Of a stretch of DNA of 6,092 nt, positions 1 through 6,071 are shown one piece after another (within the stretch, counting starts at the first letter, position 1; the number at the start of each line of letters is the position of its first letter). Source of the DNA: Alphaproteobacteria bacterium. Its GTDB lineage: Bacteria; Pseudomonadota; Alphaproteobacteria; Sphingomonadales; Emcibacteraceae. Position numbers and translations under genes: made by a program. Location: contig NVTJ01000126.1 in assembly GCA_002401545.1 (NCBI GenBank), positions 1-6,092 of the forward strand, written 5' to 3'. The notes below the pieces were generated by a model, which worked only from the letters and a program-made list of their open reading frames with translations, did not search any database and was not told the DNA's origin.

Positions 1-673
1 AGCCGTGATTAATATAGGGTGGCCGCCAGAAATAGCCGCCCGTGGGCAACTCACCAAATTGTAGCATCCATGACGAGCCCCAGATATGATAGCTTTCCTC
101 CGCACAGTCATGATAGGAGATATTATCCTGCATGAACTGCGGTGTCATGCAATAAAGGAATGATATAGCCTCGGTCAGTACATCATAACGCAGTACCTTG
201 ATCAGGCAGCCCGTCGCCACCGAAGGATTGACCAGATTACCCGGCGCCCAAGGCGCATCCTCATAGCCGTTGACGGAGACAAAGCCCTCTTTCAGGCATA
301 ACGGATGGTGAGCATCTGATTCCACAAAGCTTGGCTCGCTGTCATTATACATGACCAGAAGCTCACAACCCTGCGGAACCTCAATGGCTCCCAGCGCATA
401 GCCCGCAGGGACAAACAGATAATGTCCTTCCACGCAATTCTGGCCGCCAACTTTCAGGGCACCGTTGAGGACAAAGATTTCCACATCGGAATAGCTTAAT
501 CCCGGCTTTCTTTTATAGCCGCCGTCAAAACGCATCTTCAGGGTACAGGAGCCAACATCCGTATCCAGCGATAAAACCTTGAAATGACTGCCGGAGGGGG
601 TAAAACCGGGCAGGGTGAAATTTTTATAATCCTCGTTCAGTTCAACGAAGGGTTCAATATGGGGTCGTGCCAT
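1..673 (-). CDS. Cupin-like protein, probably two cupin domains, C-terminus beyond the window
   Basis: Partial gene: 224 codons are visible from the ATG at 673, with no stop before the left edge. Two beta-rich halves with cupin character can be seen. The first (about residues 40-110) has a motif-1-like stretch ending in YSDVE around residues 61-65, then a Gly-rich turn and VPAGYALG at 88-95. The metal-binding histidines of a classic cupin are absent there. The second (about 160-224) keeps His188, Glu192/Glu193 and a PPYINHG ending at 218-224, which resembles cupin motif 2 with its histidine (His223). The overall style resembles the ChrR-like/DUF4437 cupins, but that assignment is from memory of the pattern. 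The start is supported by AAGGA about 6 bases upstream. It is the fifth gene of the operon, 16 bases after the small helical protein. It could be an enzyme (dioxygenase, isomerase or decarboxylase type) or a binding protein; the substrate is not apparent. Confidence 0.8.
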   Translation of the reverse strand, partial: MARPHIEPFVELNEDYKNFTLPGFTPSGSHFKVLSLDTDVGSCTLKMRFDGGYKRKPGLSYSDVEIFVLNGALKVGGQNCVEGHYLFVPAGYALGAIEVPQGCELLVMYNDSEPSFVESDAHHPLCLKEGFVSVNGYEDAPWAPGNLVNPSVATGCLIKVLRYDVLTEAISFLYCMTPQFMQDNISYHDCAEESYHIWGSSWMLQFGELPTGGYFWRPPYINHG

Positions 674-689
674 GATTTTTCCTTTTCTA

Positions 690-959
690 TTACCAGATTA
701 CTTTATCGGCATCGGGCCGGTCGGGACGTGAGGGGATTTCTTCCTTGGTGATCTGACGGCGCATATCACCGTTCACGTTAAATCCCTTGTTCTGAATGAT
801 GTCGAGGAACCGGGCGATCCAGCCATTACGCTCTTCCTGTATACCTTCTATTTCTTCCACAATGCCATCATAGCGCACTTTCTGAGCGGAAATTTCTTCG
901 TCCAGCCATGCCTTGACTTCCGCCGTGCGTGGTGGTTTGTCATCCTGTACTCGTTTCAT
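690..959 (-). CDS. Small charged helical protein of unknown family (89 aa)
   Basis: I do not recognise this family. The protein has 89 residues, is very rich in Glu, Asp, Lys and Arg, and has no signal peptide or membrane segment, so it is probably cytoplasmic. Residues about 12-58 read as one or two amphipathic helices with spaced hydrophobics (VKAWL, IVEEIEGI, WIARFLDII), compatible with a short coiled coil or helical hairpin. The tail (residues 70-89) is Pro/Asp/Arg rich and ends in VIW. There are no cysteines, so a metal-cluster role is unlikely. The start is supported by AGGAG about 8 bases upstream. It lies 24 bases after the CoA-transferase stop and 16 bases before the cupin start, so it is co-transcribed with both. 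Its size and place suggest an accessory or small subunit of one of the flanking enzymes; this is inference only. Confidence 0.82.
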   Translation of the reverse strand: MKRVQDDKPPRTAEVKAWLDEEISAQKVRYDGIVEEIEGIQEERNGWIARFLDIIQNKGFNVNGDMRRQITKEEIPSRPDRPDADKVIW

Positions 960-983
960 ATTTTCATGCTCCTGTTATTAATA

Positions 984-2186
984 TTACGATGAAGGGAGCG
1001 CCGTGATACCCTGCGCCAACATTTCACTAATGTCGTCATCCGAATATCCGGTTTCCTTCAGTATTTCTACACTCTGCTGCCCCAGACGCGGCGGCATTCT
1101 CCTGATTTCAACAGGGGTTTCCGAAAAACCATAAGGCGTTTTAGCCATACGCAATTTGCCCTCTGTGGGGTGATCAACCATCTGCCAGAACCCGGTTTCC
1201 ACCAGATGCGGATCATCAATCAGGCCGTCCAGCGTATTGACAATCATATGCGGCACATTGGTTGATTTAAAAAGTTCCAGCCATTCTGCCGTCGTCTTCT
1301 TGGCCAGCGCCTTTCCGGTTTCGGCATAGCTCACATCAATATTGGCCAGACGGGTTTTCATATCCTTGAAACGCGGGTCCGTGAGCATATCAGGCCGCTC
1401 AACCACCTCACAAAATGTCTTCCAGTGATTATCCCAGTAAGGCAGCACCGCAATATAGCCGTCACGGGTTTTATAAGGCCGCCGATGTTCGCTCATCAGG
1501 CGGGGATAGCCGGCTTTGCCGATAGGCGGATCAAAGGCCTGCCCCCAGAGATGCTCGACCATGACAAAGGACACCATGGTTTCATACATGGGCACTTCGA
1601 TTTCCTGCCCCCTGCCGTGGCGCTCTTTGTAAAACAGGGCTGCGGTTACCGCATTGACCACCGCCATGCCCGTGGTTTTATCGGCCAGAATAGTCGGCAG
1701 GTAACGCGGTTCGCCGCCGGTCATACTCATGAGCATGGCAATACCCGCCCCGGCCTGTATGCTGTCATCCAAAGCACCCTTTTCACCGTAAGGACCCGCT
1801 TTACTATAGCCATAGGTGGCACAATAGATAATTTCAGGATTCACTGCCTTCACGGCGGCGTAATCAAGCCCGAGCCTGCCCATGGCCTGCGGGCGGAAAT
1901 TATGGATCATCACATCGGCATCTGCGATCAGCTTCAACGCTGCTTTTATGCCTTTAGGCTGTTTCAAGTCCAGAACGATACTGCGTTTATTGCGGTTGCA
2001 GGTCAGGAACAGCGCACTCATGTCATCATGGTTCTTACGAGGACCAAGATGACGGTTGGTATCGCCCACCGGCGGTTCCACCTTGATCACCTCTGCCCCC
2101 ATATCTCCCAGAATCTGACAGGCCCACGGCCCGAGAACCACACTGGTAAATTCAATGACTTTCACACCGTCCAGCGGTCCGCTCAT
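984..2186 (-). CDS. CaiB/BaiF family class III CoA-transferase (first copy)
   Basis: This 400-residue protein has the usual length for family III CoA-transferases (formyl-CoA transferase, CaiB, BaiF, succinyl-CoA:acid transferases), which move CoA between carboxylic acids through an aspartyl-CoA thioester. The N-terminal family signature is clear: PLDGVKVIEF, then GDMGAEVIKVEPP at 28-39, NRNKRSIVLDLK at 64-75 and DVMIHNFRP at 91-99. The expected nucleophile is Asp169 in ILADKTTGM, the same number as the catalytic Asp of Oxalobacter formyl-CoA transferase. HGRGQEIEVPMYE at 190-202 is also typical. The ATG at 2186 overlaps the amidohydrolase stop as ATGA and has GGAGGA inside that gene 6 bases upstream. 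It probably activates the pathway substrate or an intermediate as a CoA thioester; donor and acceptor cannot be read from sequence. It is a distant paralogue of the copy at 4792-5976. Confidence 0.95.
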   Translation of the reverse strand: MSGPLDGVKVIEFTSVVLGPWACQILGDMGAEVIKVEPPVGDTNRHLGPRKNHDDMSALFLTCNRNKRSIVLDLKQPKGIKAALKLIADADVMIHNFRPQAMGRLGLDYAAVKAVNPEIIYCATYGYSKAGPYGEKGALDDSIQAGAGIAMLMSMTGGEPRYLPTILADKTTGMAVVNAVTAALFYKERHGRGQEIEVPMYETMVSFVMVEHLWGQAFDPPIGKAGYPRLMSEHRRPYKTRDGYIAVLPYWDNHWKTFCEVVERPDMLTDPRFKDMKTRLANIDVSYAETGKALAKKTTAEWLELFKSTNVPHMIVNTLDGLIDDPHLVETGFWQMVDHPTEGKLRMAKTPYGFSETPVEIRRMPPRLGQQSVEILKETGYSDDDISEMLAQGITALPSS

Positions 2187-3085
2187 GGCTGTTCCTCCGC
2201 CAGGGCAACACCATGCTTTTCCAGACCATAAAGCCTGATAACATTGTTGCGCATGAATTTTTTCTCTACCCCGGGTTTAAGGCCATATTCCCTGACTTCG
2301 CCAACGGTTCGTTCAAAGCGTAAAACCGGGAAATCTGTACCAAAGATCACTTTATCCTGCCCGTAGCTATTGATATATTTCCACACGCTTTCAGGCCAGT
2401 ATTTCGGGCTATGGGCATCGGTGCAGATATAAATATTTTCATGCTTCCACGACATGGCAATCATTTCCTCATGCCACGGAATACCCACATGGGTGCCGAT
2501 GAGCTTCAGCTCGGGCAGATCACAGGCAATATCATCCAGAAAAATCGGTCGGCCCACAGACCGGCAGCGATTGTCTTTGGCATAGATCAACGATTGGCCC
2601 ACCTGCATCTGAATGGGAATATCAAGCTCAATACATTTGGCGTAAAAAGGATAATATTTGGCGTGATTTGGCGCCAGCTCAAACCAGTGCGGATAAAGAT
2701 GGGCGCCGATGAAGCCTTTATTTTTCACATCGTCTTCCAACCTGCGCACCCCGTCCATGCCCTGATAGGGATCAATACCCACCAGACCGAAAAAACGTTT
2801 GGGGTATTTGGCCACGGCCTCCTGTACCACTTCGGGCGGCATATGATAACAGCCCGGCAGGCCCGGACGGCCGGTTTTGGCCGCGATCAGAAACGAATAT
2901 TCGATCCCGGCCTCATCCATCATATCAATCATTTCTTCCAAAGAAGTTCCGGCGGAGCTGTGCTTGCCCTTCACCTTGCCGACAAAAAAATCATCGGTCC
3001 ACTCGGGACGATGCGCCAGAGCGTCCGCCGTCCAGATGTTAACCACCGCATCAATAGCCTTGAAATCTTCTTCTTTCCTTGTCAT
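2183..3085 (-). CDS. Amidohydrolase family 2 (TIM-barrel) protein lacking the usual HxH metal motif
   Basis: This 300-residue protein has the length and layout of the Amidohydro_2 family (ACMSD, gamma-resorcylate decarboxylase, PDC/lactone hydrolases), soluble TIM-barrel enzymes of hydrolysis or decarboxylation. Recognisable elements are MDEAGIEYSFLIA at 56-68, RFFGLVGIDPYQG at 97-109, GFIGAHLYPHW at 124-134, IGTHVG at 196-201, and KVIFGTDFPVLR at 245-256, where Asp251 fits the strand-8 residue. The C-terminal helix NVIRLYGLE is typical. The oddity is that the strand-1 HxH is replaced by Val14-Val15-Asn16 in IDAVVNIW, and the strand-5 histidine position reads Gln161 in QMQVGQS. His199 and Asp251 remain. 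The activity may therefore be metal-independent or altered. The start at 3085 has AGGAAA upstream. It follows the transporter by 21 bases and is translationally coupled to the CoA-transferase, so its product or substrate is likely shared with that enzyme. Confidence 0.9.
   Translation of the reverse strand: MTRKEEDFKAIDAVVNIWTADALAHRPEWTDDFFVGKVKGKHSSAGTSLEEMIDMMDEAGIEYSFLIAAKTGRPGLPGCYHMPPEVVQEAVAKYPKRFFGLVGIDPYQGMDGVRRLEDDVKNKGFIGAHLYPHWFELAPNHAKYYPFYAKCIELDIPIQMQVGQSLIYAKDNRCRSVGRPIFLDDIACDLPELKLIGTHVGIPWHEEMIAMSWKHENIYICTDAHSPKYWPESVWKYINSYGQDKVIFGTDFPVLRFERTVGEVREYGLKPGVEKKFMRNNVIRLYGLEKHGVALAEEQP
2193..2198 (-). promoter_or_regulatory. Ribosome binding site inside the amidohydrolase 3' end
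   Basis: GGAGGA on the minus strand, 6 bases before the CoA-transferase ATG at 2186 and inside the last codons of the amidohydrolase gene. With the ATGA stop/start overlap, it fixes the CoA-transferase start and implies coupled translation of the two proteins. Confidence 0.8.
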
Positions 3086-3106
3086 AAAAATTTCCTGTCT
3101 TTTAGG

Positions 3107-3832
3107 CTATAATCCTAGCGTAATCATGCCCATACCGCAAAGGCTGAGGGTGCCCCCGGCAAAAGCATGAGAATATTTCTCGAATCCGGTGAAGTTGAAT
3201 GACCGCAACCCAAGCGTGGCCGCAACCACAACGGCGGTCATGGTGACGATGGTCACCAGCATGAATACCCCCACGGTCAGGACCATGCCGATCCACTCCC
3301 CCGAAGCCGCCGGGATCATCATCAGCGGGATCAACGGCTCACAAGGCCCAAGGACAAATATGATAAACAGCGCCCACGGGGTGAATATTCGCATGCGCCC
3401 TTTTCCCGCTTTGGCCTCATGGATGTGAGCATGGGTGGTGGCGTGATTATGGGTATGTCTATGGAGGGTGCCATCGCCGTGGGTGTGCAAATGACTGTGG
3501 GATTTATGTCTCTTGCTTCTTTTCATGCCCCAGGCAAAATAAACCAGTCCGAAAGCCAACAGAACCCAGGCCGCCGTATCACCGCGCAGGGCCTCAACCA
3601 TCTCAAGGTCAGCCAACGCCCTACCCGCATAAATACCCACAAGACCCAGTATGATAGAGCCGGCAGAGTGCCCAATACCACAGAGGGCCGTTATCCCCAA
3701 CGTCCTACTCAGGCTCCAGCCGCGCGCCTTGGCCACCGCAACAAATGGCAGATAGTGATCAGGCCCAAGCAGCGTATGGATAAAGGCAATGGAGGCCGCG
3801 CCCCCAATTAACATCAATAATTCACTCGTCAT
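3107..3832 (-). CDS. Polytopic membrane protein with histidine-rich loop, putative divalent metal transporter (NicO/UreH/RcnA-like)
   Basis: This 241-residue inner-membrane protein has about six hydrophobic segments (roughly 7-29, 43-69, 87-103, 149-175, 181-208, 222-241). Transmembrane segment 1 carries HTLLGPDHYLPF (His19, Asp25, His26), which resembles the HX4DH signature of nickel/cobalt transporters, but with five residues between. GHSAGS at 54-59 and GPCEPLIPL at 162-170 are further conserved-looking polar motifs inside hydrophobic stretches. Between segments 3 and 4 a hydrophilic loop holds twelve histidines in residues 109-138, mostly as HxH, as in RcnA- or HupE/UreH-type metal carriers. 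It is the first gene of the leftward operon, 21 bases before the amidohydrolase. Only a weak GGGA lies before the ATG at 3832. It could supply or export a metal used by the downstream enzymes. A TauE/SafE-like anion exporter is the main alternative. The substrate is not proven. Confidence 0.85.
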   Translation of the reverse strand: MTSELLMLIGGAASIAFIHTLLGPDHYLPFVAVAKARGWSLSRTLGITALCGIGHSAGSIILGLVGIYAGRALADLEMVEALRGDTAAWVLLAFGLVYFAWGMKRSKRHKSHSHLHTHGDGTLHRHTHNHATTHAHIHEAKAGKGRMRIFTPWALFIIFVLGPCEPLIPLMMIPAASGEWIGMVLTVGVFMLVTIVTMTAVVVAATLGLRSFNFTGFEKYSHAFAGGTLSLCGMGMITLGL

Positions 3833-3850
3833 TCAACATCCCATATGGAA

Positions 3851-3880
3851 ATAATATCTAACCTTGCGATCATCTGCCAC
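3851..3880 (-). promoter_or_regulatory. Possible promoter of the leftward five-gene operon
   Basis: Reading leftward, GTGGCA (3880-3875) and TATTAT (3856-3851) are separated by 18 bases and could be -35 and -10 elements. This would place the transcript start a few bases before 3845, leaving a leader of only about a dozen bases before the ATG at 3832. It is the best match I can see in the spacer, but it is not strong. Confidence 0.3.
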
Positions 3881-3957
3881 CGTGTCTTTTCCTACCATGA
3901 CATTTGTCACGGCTAAAAAAAGCCCCCATATTTTTCCCTTGTTATATAGGCTATAAA

Positions 3958-3970
3958 TGACATATCATTA
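3958..3970. promoter_or_regulatory. Candidate operator of the GntR regulator (site 1)
   Basis: TGACATATCATTA contains a ten-base imperfect palindrome (TGACATATCA, 3958-3967, one mismatched pair). It begins 38 bases before the regulator start and directly follows a TATAAA (3952-3957) that could be a -10 element. The same thirteen bases with one change occur at 6006-6018. Binding of GntR-family dimers to short palindromes in their own promoter is common; assignment to this regulator is inference. Confidence 0.5.
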
Positions 3971-3985
3971 GGGGTAAAAAATAAC

Positions 3986-3990
3986 GGAGG
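3986..3990 (+). promoter_or_regulatory. Ribosome binding site selecting a GTG start
   Basis: GGAGG lies five bases before the GTG at 3996. It is the strongest ribosome site near the regulator and supports the GTG as the start; no in-frame ATG precedes the winged-helix domain. Confidence 0.8.
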
Positions 3991-3995
3991 AAATA

Positions 3996-4790
3996 GTGGC
4001 AGAAAAGACCGTAGCGATCAGGGACAGCATTGATAACAGCCTGCCGACACCACTTTATCATCAGCTTTACGTCCTGATCCGGGAGAAAATATTTTCCGGC
4101 GTTTATGCCAACGGGACCCTGATCCCCACAGAAAAAGCCTTGGAAAAAATGTTTGATGTTTCCCGCATTACCGTCAAGAGAGCCCTTGATGAACTGGCAA
4201 AAGAAAGTCTGGTCGCGCGGCAGCGGGGGCGGGGAACGACGGTGACATTCAATAATCCGGTATCTCATTCCTCAGGCAATATGGCCGGTCTCATCGAAGA
4301 CATGCAGAATATCGCCAAGGAAACCACCGTCACAATACTTGAATTTGACTATATCAAAGCCCCGCCGCAAGCGGTGGATGCCTTAAAACTGGACCCGGCC
4401 GCCATCGTCCAGAAAGCCATTCGCATCCGCCATAAGGACCAGATGCCCTTTTCCTATGTGGTGACGTATCTTCCTGAAGAAATTGGCCAGACTTTCAAAT
4501 ATGAAGAACTTGAGGCGCATCCGATATTAGCCCTGATTGAACGATCCGGCATCGCCATTTCACGGGCGCGGCAAACCATAACCGCCGCCCTGGCCGACAG
4601 TGTCACGGCACCCGCCTTAAGGGTGAATATGGGCTCGCCCCTGATTAAGGTCACCAGAATTGTTTATGATACAAAGGACAAGCCGGTGGAATATATTACA
4701 ATTTTCTACCGCCCTGATCATTACCAGCTCAATCTGGACCTGTCCCGCGTGAAAGGGGAACAGGCCAATTTCTGGACAGCCAAAACGTAA
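3996..4790 (+). CDS. GntR-family transcriptional regulator, HutC subfamily (UTRA effector domain)
   Basis: This 264-residue cytoplasmic DNA-binding protein starts with GTG. Residues about 17-84 are a classic GntR winged helix: PLYHQLYVLIREKI, then PTEKALEKMFDVSRITVKRA at 45-64 (recognition helix around SRITVKRAL) and a wing with RQRGRGTTV at 75-83. Residues about 100-255 form a UTRA domain, the chorismate-lyase-like fold that binds small effectors in HutC, PhnF and FarR-type regulators. The stretch YRPDHYQLNLDLSR at 238-251 is the usual UTRA ending. It is divergent from the leftward operon and convergent with the second CoA-transferase, one base apart. Candidate operators at 3958-3970 and 6006-6018 suggest that it controls itself and the second CoA-transferase. 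Most relatives are repressors released by a pathway metabolite; the effector here is unknown. Confidence 0.94.
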   Translation: MAEKTVAIRDSIDNSLPTPLYHQLYVLIREKIFSGVYANGTLIPTEKALEKMFDVSRITVKRALDELAKESLVARQRGRGTTVTFNNPVSHSSGNMAGLIEDMQNIAKETTVTILEFDYIKAPPQAVDALKLDPAAIVQKAIRIRHKDQMPFSYVVTYLPEEIGQTFKYEELEAHPILALIERSGIAISRARQTITAALADSVTAPALRVNMGSPLIKVTRIVYDTKDKPVEYITIFYRPDHYQLNLDLSRVKGEQANFWTAKT

Positions 4791-4791
4791 G

Positions 4792-5976
4792 CTACCCGAC
4801 GGCGCCATCTTCTGACATTTTCCGGATCATTTCCGGGTCATAACCCATCTGCCCCAGAATTTCTGCCGTATGTTGCCCTGCTTCCGGCAGATCATGGCGA
4901 AGGCCGAATTTCCGGCCATCCATCTCCAGCGGAAGGGCGGGCAATGCCACCTCCCCGCCCTCGGGCAGGTTGAGTGTCACCAAGCCACCCGAATTGCTCA
5001 TATGAGGGTCGTCAAACATATCTTCCGGTCTTGATATGGGGGCAAAAGGCAGCCCGGTATATTCCAGTTTTGCCATCAGGTCATGCTTGTCATATTGCAA
5101 AAACAACGTCCTGACTTTCGGCATCAGGCTATCCCGGCGCTTCACCCTGTCCACATTAAGGGCATAACCCTTATCCGCCCCCAGATCGTCAAGACCAAAA
5201 GCCTGACAGAATTTGACCCATTGACCATCGGACACGACGCCGACAAAAACCTGCTGCCCGTCCCTGGTTTCAAACACATCGTAGATGGCCCAGGCGGAAA
5301 TACGCACCGGCATGGGCTTTGCCGCCTCACCGGTCACCGCATATTGCGCCATATGCTGTCCCACCAGAAAAACCGAGCTTTCAAAGAGCGCACTCTGCAC
5401 ATACTGCCCCCTGCCGGTTGTCTCTCTTTGCCTCAGAGCGGCCAGAATAGCGATCACCCCGAACATGCCGCCCATAACGTCAATAACGCTGGCCCCGGCC
5501 CGGAGCGGCTGGCCGGGCGGCCCGGTCATATAGGCCAGCCCGCCCATCATCTGGGCAACTTCATCCAGCGCCGTACGATGGGCATAGGGTCCCTCAAGAA
5601 AACCCTTTTCAGAGCAATATATCAACGCAGGATTCACGGCCGATAATGTCTTATAGCCAAGACCCAGCCTGTCCATGGCCCCCGGCCGGAAATTCTCAAT
5701 GACAATATCCGCATCCCGAACAAGTTTTTCAGCAACCTTCAGGCCCTCCGCCGATTTAAGATCAAGGCAGATGCTTTTCTTGTTACGGTTATACATGGCG
5801 AAATACCCGGCCCCGGACCCCACAAGGCGGCGCGTATTATCACCGCCAATGGGTTCAACCTTGATGACATCAGCCCCCATATCTGCCATAATCAGCCCGG
5901 CGGCAGGCCCCATAACCATATGGCTAAATTCGATCACCCTGATACCCGCAAGCGGCAGGTCAGCATCCTCTGTCAT
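4792..5976 (-). CDS. CaiB/BaiF family class III CoA-transferase (second copy)
   Basis: This 394-residue protein has the normal family length. Family III marks are present: LAGIRVIEFSHMVMGP at 9-24, ADMGADVIKVEPIGGD at 31-46, NRNKKSICLDLK at 63-74 and DIVIENFRPGAMDRLGLGY at 90-108. The nucleophile is predicted at Asp166 in SVIDVMGGM, followed by TGRGQYVQSALFESS at 187-201. The C-terminal part carries DDPHM and the EILGQMGYD ending common to these enzymes. The start at 5976 has AGAGGG four bases upstream. It is only moderately similar to the first copy, strongest in the N-terminal signatures, so the two probably use different acids or act at different steps. It is transcribed alone from the AT-rich spacer and meets the regulator gene tail to tail. 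The acceptor acid cannot be assigned. Confidence 0.95.
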   Translation of the reverse strand: MTEDADLPLAGIRVIEFSHMVMGPAAGLIMADMGADVIKVEPIGGDNTRRLVGSGAGYFAMYNRNKKSICLDLKSAEGLKVAEKLVRDADIVIENFRPGAMDRLGLGYKTLSAVNPALIYCSEKGFLEGPYAHRTALDEVAQMMGGLAYMTGPPGQPLRAGASVIDVMGGMFGVIAILAALRQRETTGRGQYVQSALFESSVFLVGQHMAQYAVTGEAAKPMPVRISAWAIYDVFETRDGQQVFVGVVSDGQWVKFCQAFGLDDLGADKGYALNVDRVKRRDSLMPKVRTLFLQYDKHDLMAKLEYTGLPFAPISRPEDMFDDPHMSNSGGLVTLNLPEGGEVALPALPLEMDGRKFGLRHDLPEAGQHTAEILGQMGYDPEMIRKMSEDGAVG

Positions 5977-6005
5977 TAAACCCTCTTTTCATCAATAAAG
6001 TATTT

Positions 6006-6018
6006 TGATATATCATTA
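6006..6018. promoter_or_regulatory. Candidate operator of the GntR regulator (site 2)
   Basis: TGATATATCATTA holds a perfect ten-base palindrome (TGATATATCA, 6006-6015) and matches site 1 at twelve of thirteen positions. It lies 30 bases before the second CoA-transferase start, just downstream of that gene's predicted -10, a position suited to a repressor. It also overlaps a possible rightward -35 element (TTGATA, 6005-6010). Confidence 0.55.
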
Positions 6019-6026
6019 ATACATAT

Positions 6027-6055
6027 ATAGTATATTTTCCCATGGAATTGTTCAA
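6027..6055 (-). promoter_or_regulatory. Predicted sigma-70-type promoter of the second CoA-transferase gene
   Basis: Reading leftward, TTGAAC (6055-6050) and TACTAT (6032-6027) are separated by exactly 17 bases. A start near 6020 would put the palindrome at 6006-6015 just inside the transcript. The shifted TATACT is an alternative -10 with shorter spacing. Confidence 0.5.
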
Positions 6056-6071
6056 TCAAAAAGCTGTATAG

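Noticed and set aside
1425..2231. Long rightward open frame (268 codons) opposite the first CoA-transferase
   Set aside because: It lies antisense to a gene with unmistakable family motifs, its translation is His/Arg rich with no recognisable domain, and it has no convincing ribosome site. It is a shadow of codon bias in the real gene.
2370..2379. TGATATATTT resembling half of the candidate operator, inside the amidohydrolase gene
   Set aside because: Only the left half matches, it lies in coding sequence far from any start, and it lacks symmetry.
2411..3112. Rightward open frame (233 codons) opposite the amidohydrolase gene
   Set aside because: Same reasoning: antisense to a well-supported gene, with no domain signature and no ribosome site.
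3911..3924. Small hairpin GGCT-AAAAAA-AGCC in the divergent spacer
   Set aside because: The stem has only four pairs and no T-run follows on either strand, so it does not qualify as a terminator. It lies between two divergent starts, where no terminator is expected.
3103..3956. Ten-base repeat TAGGCTATAA at 3103-3112 and 3947-3956
   Set aside because: Exact ten-base repeats are expected several times by chance in 6 kb. One copy spans the transporter stop codon, is not palindromic, and is not at a comparable promoter position.
3957..3971. Tiny frame ATG-ACA-TAT-CAT-TAG before the regulator gene as a leader peptide
   Set aside because: It has only four codons, coincides with the candidate operator, and has no ribosome site of its own.
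5083..5646. Rightward open frame (187 codons) opposite the second CoA-transferase
   Set aside because: Shadow frame; the minus-strand reading carries full family III motifs across this region.
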